Of a stretch of DNA of 19,147 nt, positions 13,635-19,147 are shown piece by piece. Below the pieces are notes generated by a model. That model saw only the letters and a list, made by a program, of their open reading frames with translations, made no database searches and had not been told where the DNA came from. Every line of letters starts with the position of its first letter. The stretch's first letter is position 1. The stretch is from Clostridia bacterium (GTDB lineage Bacteria; Bacillota_A; Clostridia; Oscillospirales; CAG-272). The stretch covers positions 1 through 19,147 of the forward strand of contig JAFTDQ010000138.1 of NCBI GenBank assembly GCA_017454075.1, in the 5' to 3' direction. The position numbers and the translations under genes were made by a program.

Positions 13635-14744
13635 ATGAGTAAACTGAAATATTTTCTGAAAAACAATATTGTCATGCTTATCGCGGCGGCGGCGATGGTC
13701 GTCACCGTCTTTTTCGTGCCTCCGGACGCCGGATATCTCGGATATTTCGATTTCAAGACCCTCGCCTGTCTCTTCATGACCCTCGGCGTCGTCTGCGCGC
13801 TGAGAAACATAAAGTTTTTTTCGATAATAGCGAGAAAGACCGTGAAGGCGGCGGGGAATCTCAGGTTCCTCGCCCTCCTGCTCGTCGTCATGACCTTTAT
13901 CGGGTCGATGATAATAGCGAACGACATGGCGCTCATAACCTTTCTGCCGATAGGGTACTACGCCCTCTCGGTCGCGGGAAAGGAAAAGCACAGCGCGTAT
14001 ATCTTTATTCTGCAGAACATATCTGCGAATCTCGGCGGGATGCTCACGCCCTTCGGAAATCCGCAGAATCTGTATCTTTACTCCAAGTTCGGGATACCGA
14101 CCGGGGAGTTCACCCTCATAATGCTCCCTCCGTTCCTTCTCGCGATCGCCCTGCTCGCCGTCTGCTGTTTCATCCTGAAGCCCGAAAAGATAGAGATAAC
14201 GGGAGAATACCCCGAGAAACTTAACGCAAAAAGGACGGCGCTCTATCTCGCGCTGTTCGCGCTCTCCGTTCTCTGCATTTTCAGGGTGATCGACTGGCGG
14301 ATTTGTATCGTCGCCGTGACCGCCGCGCTCGTTTTCGCCGACCGAAGCGCGCTCAGGAGCGTCGACTACCCTCTCCTTTTGACCTTTGTGTTTTTCTTCG
14401 TTTTCACCGGGAATCTCGCCCGGATCCCCGCGGTTCAGGAACTCATGTCGTCGATGCTTTCGCGCGGCGTGCTGCTTCCCGCCCTCGGTTCGTGTCAGCT
14501 GATAAGCAACGTGCCGACGGCGATCCTTCTTTCCAGGTTCACGGATAATTACAGGGAGCTCCTTCTCGGGGTCAATATCGGCGGGACCGGTACGCTCATC
14601 GCCTCGCTCGCGAGTCTCATCACCTTCAGCGAGTTCAGGATCCTTTATCCCGGGCAGACGAAAAAATATCTCGGGCTGTTTTTCGCCGTTAACTTCATAT
14701 TTCTCGCCGTGCTCGGCGCCTTCGCGTTTTTGATAACGAGATGA
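13635..14744 (+). CDS. SLC13/citrate-type anion permease
   Basis: The 369-residue protein is hydrophobic throughout, with about ten transmembrane segments. It carries two inverted-repeat signature regions of the ion-transporter (SLC13/CitM/ArsB) superfamily: ANDMALITFLPIG followed by ISANLGGMLTPFGNPQNL in the first half, and LISNVPTAILLSRF followed by NIGGTGTLIASLAS in the second. These SN-P and GNPQN loops form the substrate and sodium sites in characterised members. It is shorter than most SLC13 proteins (450 residues or more). The substrate (dicarboxylate, sulfate, arsenite or another anion) cannot be told. The ribosome site is weak (GGAAC close to the ATG). It appears monocistronic between its own promoter and terminator. 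Confidence 0.85.
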   Translation: MSKLKYFLKNNIVMLIAAAAMVVTVFFVPPDAGYLGYFDFKTLACLFMTLGVVCALRNIKFFSIIARKTVKAAGNLRFLALLLVVMTFIGSMIIANDMALITFLPIGYYALSVAGKEKHSAYIFILQNISANLGGMLTPFGNPQNLYLYSKFGIPTGEFTLIMLPPFLLAIALLAVCCFILKPEKIEITGEYPEKLNAKRTALYLALFALSVLCIFRVIDWRICIVAVTAALVFADRSALRSVDYPLLLTFVFFFVFTGNLARIPAVQELMSSMLSRGVLLPALGSCQLISNVPTAILLSRFTDNYRELLLGVNIGGTGTLIASLASLITFSEFRILYPGQTKKYLGLFFAVNFIFLAVLGAFAFLITR

Positions 14745-14766
14745 GCCGAACCCGGTCGCGGACACG

Positions 14767-14794
14767 AAAAAAAGAGGGCGCCTGCCCTCTTTTT
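14767..14794. terminator. Bidirectional intrinsic terminator between permease and nitroreductase genes
   Basis: An 11-bp perfect stem AAAAAGAGGGC / GCCCTCTTTTT (14769-14779 and 14784-14794, 4-base loop) has A-runs on one side and T-runs on the other. It can end both the plus-strand permease transcript and the minus-strand hydrolase-nitroreductase transcript. Confidence 0.85.
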
Positions 14795-14844
14795 GAATTA
14801 TCGGGTCTCTTCCGTTCCCGCGAAAACGCGCGCTTTGCGGGCGG

Positions 14845-15531
14845 TTAGCTGAGATCGGCTCTGTTCTCCCACACGAAGTTTTCGCGGCCGGCGCCGAGCT
14901 CGAAATGGAGTCTCACGATGCCGAGATCGATGAGAAGGCACGGGCCGAGCTTTCCCGGCTCGAGCGACACCCTGTTCCCGGCGCGGGAAAATCTGAATTT
15001 CTGCTGGTTTATCGCGGTAGGGGCGAGCAGGGCGGCCTCGATCCCCCTTGAATACCACACCGGGAGTTCTCCGTCATCCCGGCAGACGTCCCCCGGGGAT
15101 TTGCTTTTTCTCGGTCTGCCGCCGTCGGCGCCGTAGCCGAGCGAGACTACGATGACCTCTTTTTCACCCTTCGCGACAGCGGCCTTCGTTTTTCCGTGAG
15201 TGAGGGCGACCCAGCAGGTGTTGAGACCGAGCTCCTGCGCCCTCAGAACGAGCATCTCGCCGTAGTATCCGCATCGCTCGTCAAGGTCGCGTTCCCTGCT
15301 TTTCCCGACGAGACAGATATAGTTCGAGCAGCCCTCAAAGCTGCCGTATTTCGCTCTTGCGCTTCCGAAGCATTCGGGCTCGTCGTATATTATCTGGATG
15401 CTCAGCCCGCTTTTCCGGTTCAGTTCGCCGGCGTATGCGTCGAGCTTTTCCCGCAGATCCGCGGGTATCGGTTTGTCAAGATATCGTCTCACGCTGTGCC
15501 GTGAGCGCATGAGGTCCATATAATCGGTCAT
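14845..15531 (-). CDS. Nitroreductase family protein (FMN-dependent)
   Basis: The 228-residue protein starts MTDYMDLMRSRHSVRRYLDK, the SRRSIR-type FMN phosphate-binding signature of nitroreductases. It continues with the C-terminal half GYYGEMLVLRAQELGLNTCW, which lines the FMN/dimer interface, and with LLAPTAINQQKFRF. The arrangement resembles the internally duplicated, TM-nitroreductase-type subgroup found in clostridia. It probably reduces an unknown electrophile with NAD(P)H in the cytosol. Its ATG overlaps the stop of the upstream hydrolase gene (ATGA), so the two are translationally coupled. Function with the hydrolase is inference only. Confidence 0.87.
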   Translation of the reverse strand: MTDYMDLMRSRHSVRRYLDKPIPADLREKLDAYAGELNRKSGLSIQIIYDEPECFGSARAKYGSFEGCSNYICLVGKSRERDLDERCGYYGEMLVLRAQELGLNTCWVALTHGKTKAAVAKGEKEVIVVSLGYGADGGRPRKSKSPGDVCRDDGELPVWYSRGIEAALLAPTAINQQKFRFSRAGNRVSLEPGKLGPCLLIDLGIVRLHFELGAGRENFVWENRADLS

Positions 15532-16502
15532 TTTTCATCTTCCGGGAAACGGCCGGCTTCCGTTCCTTCCTTCGGTTCGCGGATAAAACCGAGGATCAGG
15601 TCGTAAACCGCCGGGTCCTGCTCCGTCATGCGGCTTATCGGTCTCGATTCAAAAAACGCTTTTCGGTCCTCCGGCGAGGAGAGTTTCTTTTTCGCGGTGA
15701 GCCGGGCGTATTCGCCGAGCCAGGCGTTCATCGTCGCGACCGCCTCCTCCGTGTACTGAGGGTTGTGCTTTTTGTTACGCACGGTTATCACGCGGACGTT
15801 CGGATTGTTCAGTTTTTCGGCCTGCCCCGCGTTGTATCGGTAATTTACCGTCGGATCGTCCTTCGAATGAATCCAGAGTATCCGGTCGGAGGTTTTTGAA
15901 AGATATTCCCGGTTGTCGGCGCTCCCGAGCTCCGGGTCGAGCTTTTTCTCATATTCGGACACCATATCGGAAAGAAACCGCAGTTTCAGGTATCCCATCA
16001 TCTCGTCGGAAATGCCGATGAAGCCGGAGAGCACGACGGCGCGGCCCACTTCGGGACGGACGTGCGCAAGGGTGAGCGCCGTATAGCCGCCGAGCGAGTG
16101 TCCGACCGGTATTATCTCCTCTTTCGGGCGGAGCAGATCGAGCAGCTCGGACGCGTCGCGCGCGGGAGCGTTTACAGACGGCAGCTTTTCTCCGCCGGAC
16201 TCGCCGCATCCCGTGTAGTCAAGGGTGAGGACTTTCAGACCCGCGCGGCAGAGGGTCTCGATCTCGGAAAGATACGCGGTGTGTCCGGGTCCAATGCCCG
16301 GGCAGAACAGTATCAGCCGTTCGGGGTCGTAACCCTCGCGGCTGTAAACGAAATACTTCACCGTCACGCCGGCTTTGTTTTCAAACGAACCGTCGCGGCG
16401 GTCCAGCCCCGGGAAGTCCCCGGCGTCGTAATACGGTATCGCGGGGTCCTTGTCGAACCTCCGCAGGAAATTCCTTTTGTAAATTTTCGTGATGATTCCC
16501 AT
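15528..16502 (-). CDS. Alpha/beta hydrolase (serine hydrolase, lysophospholipase-like)
   Basis: The 324-residue protein has the alpha/beta-hydrolase landmarks: oxyanion strand LILFCPGIGPGHTAYL, the DYTGCGESGG turn, nucleophile elbow GHSLGG (Ser136), an acid in HSKDDPTV (Asp215 or Asp216) and the catalytic His in KKHNPQYT (His246). The pattern resembles the Hydrolase_4/BAAT-like serine hydrolases; the substrate is not evident. There is no signal peptide, so it acts in the cytosol. A C-terminal extension of about 60 residues follows the His. The only fitting start is ATG at 16502. A strong GAAGGAG (16542-16548) is too far upstream to serve it, so the initiation signal is unclear. It is the first gene of a two-gene unit with the nitroreductase. 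Confidence 0.87.
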   Translation of the reverse strand: MGIITKIYKRNFLRRFDKDPAIPYYDAGDFPGLDRRDGSFENKAGVTVKYFVYSREGYDPERLILFCPGIGPGHTAYLSEIETLCRAGLKVLTLDYTGCGESGGEKLPSVNAPARDASELLDLLRPKEEIIPVGHSLGGYTALTLAHVRPEVGRAVVLSGFIGISDEMMGYLKLRFLSDMVSEYEKKLDPELGSADNREYLSKTSDRILWIHSKDDPTVNYRYNAGQAEKLNNPNVRVITVRNKKHNPQYTEEAVATMNAWLGEYARLTAKKKLSSPEDRKAFFESRPISRMTEQDPAVYDLILGFIREPKEGTEAGRFPEDEK

Positions 16503-16570
16503 GGCTTTGCTTCGGCGTGCGAGTTTCCGCCCGTGCGCATTCTCCTTCGGAACGTTAATGATCCGGGGTC

Positions 16571-16599
16571 ATTATAACATACGCTCATATTAAAATCAA
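16571..16599 (-). promoter_or_regulatory. Strong sigma-A promoter of the hydrolase-nitroreductase operon
   Basis: On the minus strand TTGATT (16594-16599) and a perfect TATAAT (16571-16576) are separated by 17 bp. The predicted leader is about 60 bases and contains GAAGGAG followed by an out-of-frame ATG. Confidence 0.8.
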
Positions 16600-16631
16600 G
16601 TTTTTCAGCGACGTTTCCCATCTCGGAGGAT

Positions 16632-16668
16632 AAAAGAAAAGCTCCCGCCCGCGGGCAAAGAGCTTTTT
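16632..16668 (-). terminator. Intrinsic terminator of the metal-uptake operon
   Basis: On the minus strand an AAAAGCTC / GAGCTTTT stem, extended by an inner GCCCGCGGGC palindrome, ends in CTTTTA. It starts 5 bp after the lipoprotein stop codon and closes the operon. Confidence 0.8.
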
Positions 16669-16672
16669 GCTG

Positions 16673-17218
16673 TCAGGATTCAATAACCGCGTCGATAAGC
16701 TGGCAGTACCGGTAAGTTTCCTCCATATACGTGTCGAAAACTCCCGACACTGTGATTTCCTTTCCCTTTGACGGATATTCGTCCGGGAATCTCCGTTCGT
16801 CTTTCAGAACGAACTCGATCCCCTGTGCGCAGCACGCCGTCGCGTCGGCGATGATACAGGCAAAATAGTATCTGCCGTCGCCCTCTGAGTAAGCAAAAGA
16901 GCCTTTCATCCTGACCCGCTTGCCCATATAGTTATCGGGCGAGGACATCATGTTGTAGACCTCCGAGTAAACCATTGTCGAGCTGAGCTTTGTCAGATCG
17001 ACGTCGACCGGCCCGGCGTCCGCCTTCGGGACGTTATCCGGGGTCCGGTTGAACGAATCGGCGGGCGACCGATTGCTTTCGTTCATTCTGTCTTTCAGAA
17101 CGTCCTCGACGGATTTTCCAGGGTTGCCCTGAGATTGTCTGTTGTCCGATGCGGAGCCGCATCCGACCGCTGCCGAGAGTATCAGCGCGGCGAGCAAAAT
17201 ACAAATTGTTTTTTTCAT
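16673..17218 (-). CDS. Small lipoprotein of the zinc/manganese uptake operon, with a Cys-Cys motif
   Basis: The real start is the ATG at 17216-17218, which overlaps the permease stop (ATGA) and has AAAGGTGG upstream; the frame stays open for another 157 codons, but that part only shadows the permease. The 181-residue product has a lipobox SAAVGC (Cys20), a Ser/Asn/Pro-rich linker, and a compact beta-rich C-terminal domain with YMGKRVRMKGSF, FACIIADATACCAQGIEF (Cys129-Cys130) and KGKEITVSGVFDTY, plus Cys172. The pattern suggests an OB-like fold and faintly recalls the C-terminal part of YcgQ/TIGR03943 proteins, which have a similar Cys-Cys-Ala segment. A role in metal binding or delivery next to the transporter is inferred from operon position and cysteines. 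Confidence 0.85.
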   Translation of the reverse strand: MKKTICILLAALILSAAVGCGSASDNRQSQGNPGKSVEDVLKDRMNESNRSPADSFNRTPDNVPKADAGPVDVDLTKLSSTMVYSEVYNMMSSPDNYMGKRVRMKGSFAYSEGDGRYYFACIIADATACCAQGIEFVLKDERRFPDEYPSKGKEITVSGVFDTYMEETYRYCQLIDAVIES

Positions 17219-18069
17219 CTTTTTACACCACCTTTTACGGAACCTATTACAGAAAATATGAAGAAACCGGCGATATCCGCCGCAACGATCGTCGAGCCGA
17301 CCGGCGTGCCGGCGAGTATCGAGATGAGGATACCGAGCAGGGCGCAGCTTACCGAGAATACGGCGGAGCATATCGTGACCGCCTTGAAGTTTTTGAATAC
17401 CCGCATCGCAGACAGCGCCGGGAAGATGACCAGCGCCGATATCAGAAGCGAACCGACAAGGTTCATCGCAAGCACGATGATAACGGCGATCACAACGGCG
17501 ATAAGCAGATTGTACAGCCCCGCTCTCGTCCCGGTCGCGCGGGCAAAGCTTTCGTCGAACGTCACCGAAAAGATCTTGTTGTAGAAGAATATGAAGACGG
17601 CGACGACGATAACGGACAGCACCGCGCAGATCCACACTTCCGTTTTCGTCAGAGTCAGAATGGAAGTGGAGCCGAACAGAGTGGAACATACGTCGCCCGA
17701 CAGATTGCTCGATTTTGAGAAAAGATTCATCAGAAGATACCCGATCGCCAGAGCGCCGACCGAGATCATTGCGACGGCGGCGTCGCCCCTGATCTTTGCG
17801 TTCTGCCCGGTCCGCAGAAGCAAAATCGCGCTGACGATCGTGATGGCGAGCACAAGCGGCATTTCGTTTGTAAGACCGACGACCGCCGCGATCGCCATGG
17901 CTCCGAAAGCGACGTGCGAAAGACCGTCTCCGATGAAGGAAAACCGTTTCAGGACGAGCGTCACGCCGAAAAGAGACGAGCAGAGCGCGATCAGCACGCC
18001 GACGATGAGCGCATAGCGCACAAAGGGATATTGAAGGTACAGAGAAAGCTTTTCAAGCAGCTCAGCCAT
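17215..18069 (-). CDS. Zinc/manganese ABC transporter permease (ABC-3 family)
   Basis: This is the membrane subunit of a metal importer of the ZnuB/AdcB/MntB type. It has about eight helices and the family signatures LVLKRFSFIGDGLSHVAFG near the N-terminus, SVTFDESFARATG and LLISALVIFPALSAM. I chose ATG at 18069 (284 residues), which has GAGG just upstream and gives the usual N-terminal length; a GTG three codons earlier at 18078 is an alternative. The start overlaps the ATPase stop by 8 bp, and the end overlaps the lipoprotein start by 4 bp, so the three are translationally coupled. Zinc is more likely than manganese, judging by the binding protein, but this is not certain. Confidence 0.93.
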   Translation of the reverse strand: MAELLEKLSLYLQYPFVRYALIVGVLIALCSSLFGVTLVLKRFSFIGDGLSHVAFGAMAIAAVVGLTNEMPLVLAITIVSAILLLRTGQNAKIRGDAAVAMISVGALAIGYLLMNLFSKSSNLSGDVCSTLFGSTSILTLTKTEVWICAVLSVIVVAVFIFFYNKIFSVTFDESFARATGTRAGLYNLLIAVVIAVIIVLAMNLVGSLLISALVIFPALSAMRVFKNFKAVTICSAVFSVSCALLGILISILAGTPVGSTIVAADIAGFFIFSVIGSVKGGVKR

Positions 18070-18772
18070 TTGCCTCACCGCCTTTCAGAAAAGCCTGAGC
18101 AAAGGCGCTTTTCAGATACTCCTCTTTTGTGCCGAAGAAAACCTCGTGCCCGATATGCAGGATGTGATCGGCGTATTTGACTGCGGCTTCGATATCGTGC
18201 GAGATCATAATTACGGTTATGCCGTCTGTTTTGTTCAGCGATTCGATCAGTTCATACATTTCGGAGGTGACCTTAGGGTCGAGCCCCGAGACCGGCTCGT
18301 CAAGCAGGAGCATCTTTCGGGTGGCGCAAAGAGCGCGGGCAAGCAGTACGCGCTGCTGCTGACCGCCGGAAAGCTCGCGGTAGCAGCGCTTTGTAAGCGC
18401 CGTCAGCCCCATTTTTTCGATGTTCTCTCTTGCCGTTTGCTTTTCGGCTTTATTATAGAAAGGGCGAAGCCCCGTTCTGTTGCCGCAGCCGGACAGAACT
18501 ATCTCCCAAACGGACGCCGGAAAATCCTTCTGTACAACGGTCTGCTGAGGAAGATACCCGATCTCGTTCGGTTTCAAGCCGTCGCCCGTCAGGACTTTGC
18601 CGCCGATCGGGACCTGCAAGCCGAGTATTGTTTTCATAAGCGTGCTTTTACCGGACCCGTTCTCTCCGACGATGCAAAGATAATCGCCGGACGAGACCTG
18701 AAAATTCAATCCGGAAACGATCTTCCGCCCGTCGTATCCGAGCAAAAGATCCTGACAGGTGAGCAGTGCCAT
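18062..18772 (-). CDS. Zinc/manganese ABC transporter ATP-binding protein
   Basis: The cytoplasmic ATPase powers the metal importer. Its 236 residues show Walker A GENGSGKST (36-44), Q-loop LPQQ, signature LSGGQ (134-138), Walker B MLLLDEP (154-160), D-loop SGLD and the switch His192 in ISHD. Overall sequence, such as VSSGDYLCIVGENGSGKST and the short C-terminus, is typical of the ZnuC/AdcC subfamily of clostridia. It lies 16 bp after the binding-protein gene; GGAGG upstream supports the ATG at 18772. It overlaps the permease gene by 8 bp. Confidence 0.94.
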   Translation of the reverse strand: MALLTCQDLLLGYDGRKIVSGLNFQVSSGDYLCIVGENGSGKSTLMKTILGLQVPIGGKVLTGDGLKPNEIGYLPQQTVVQKDFPASVWEIVLSGCGNRTGLRPFYNKAEKQTARENIEKMGLTALTKRCYRELSGGQQQRVLLARALCATRKMLLLDEPVSGLDPKVTSEMYELIESLNKTDGITVIMISHDIEAAVKYADHILHIGHEVFFGTKEEYLKSAFAQAFLKGGEANG

Positions 18773-18788
18773 TTTCGAACCGTCCTCC

Positions 18789-19147
18789 TTACTTCAGCGC
18801 GTCTTTGAGAACCGCCAGATTCTTTTCCATGATCGAAAGGTAAGAAGCGCCGTTTTTCACGTCCGCAGCCGTTGTCGACTGCATGGAATCAAGCGTCAGG
18901 ATCGTCTGATCCTTCGTGTTCGTGGTGTCTTTTATCGTCCCGGCTATCCTGCCGTCCGCGCTCTCGATCTGTATGATCGCCTTCAAACCGAGTTCATCGA
19001 CCTTGTTGGCAAGGAACATAATGGTTTCAAAGCTCGCCTCGCTCTCGGCGGAACAGCCGACGAAAGCCGCGTAATAGTCGAGCCCGTAGTCGTCGGTAAG
19101 ATAACGGAAAGGGAAGCGGTCGCCGAATAAAAGCGTCTTTGTATTGC
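18789..19147 (-). CDS. Zinc/manganese ABC transporter substrate-binding protein (ZnuA/TroA type), C-terminal part
   Basis: The frame is open to the window edge and ends with TAA at 18789-18791; about 119 residues are visible. It reads NTKTLLFGDRFPFRYLTDD, then YGLDYYAAFVGCSAESEASF and further to MEKNLAVLKDALK. This is the C-terminal lobe of the cluster 9 (A-1) metal-binding proteins, including the long backbone helix (ETIMFLANKVDELGLKAII). The N-terminal lobe, lipobox and first metal ligands lie outside the window. The segment that carries a His in ZnuA (HDAYGYF) instead reads GDRFPFRYL, with Asp at about that position. It is the first visible gene of the operon and delivers metal to the permease. 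Confidence 0.92.
   Translation of the reverse strand, partial: NTKTLLFGDRFPFRYLTDDYGLDYYAAFVGCSAESEASFETIMFLANKVDELGLKAIIQIESADGRIAGTIKDTTNTKDQTILTLDSMQSTTAADVKNGASYLSIMEKNLAVLKDALK

Noticed and set aside
13575..14765. 396-codon open frame on the minus strand covering the whole permease gene
   Set aside because: Its product is charged, low in hydrophobic residues and without motifs, while the plus strand encodes a clear SLC13-type permease with promoter and terminator. It is a shadow of GC-rich codon structure.
17219..17689. N-terminal extension of the lipoprotein frame (157 codons)
   Set aside because: It lies entirely inside the permease gene in another frame; the lipoprotein signal peptide and ribosome site place the start at 17218.

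Overview
The window looks like a chromosomal segment of a GC-rich member of the Clostridia (Oscillospirales-like gut Firmicute). This placement is inferred from gene content (YqeG, RsmG ending in the Gram-positive style YPRRYSKIKNAPL, a Firmicute-type zinc ABC system), sigma-A promoters near consensus, strong AAGGAGG-type ribosome sites, several TTG/GTG starts, and gut-type lipoprotein serpins. No rRNA, tRNA, CRISPR array or phage module is visible, and no gap without a gene exceeds about 200 bases.

Left end (1-2757): the tail of an IS3-family element, with the transposase C-terminus and the right inverted repeat, stops at base 126. It lies 32 bp from the stop codon of the second gene of a two-gene serpin operon on the minus strand. 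The two lipoprotein serpins are tandem duplicates with long perfect repeats, yet their reactive-centre loops differ strongly.

Centre (2837-13141): a ComEC/Rec2 channel protein with a degenerate metallo-beta-lactamase-like tail (minus); a divergent acyl-ACP thioesterase and a 59-aa ORF with a strong ribosome site (plus); then a minus-strand run. In order of transcription this run is yqeG and an Ig-like membrane-anchored surface protein from a perfect-consensus promoter, a terminator, a heterodimeric ABC exporter pair, rsmG, and a small four-helix membrane protein.

Right end (13245-19147): a doubtful 64-aa ORF and its terminator; an SLC13-type anion permease (plus); an alpha/beta hydrolase and a nitroreductase translationally coupled from a good promoter (minus); then a zinc/manganese ABC uptake operon (minus). 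That operon holds a substrate-binding protein cut by the window edge, an ATPase, a permease and a co-transcribed small lipoprotein, and it ends in a clear terminator.

The strongest leads are the serpin pair with loop-focused divergence, the extra Cys-Cys lipoprotein of the metal-uptake operon, and the ComEC with a lost metal site. I see no wholly new multi-gene system. Identities rest on motifs read by eye; no database search was run.
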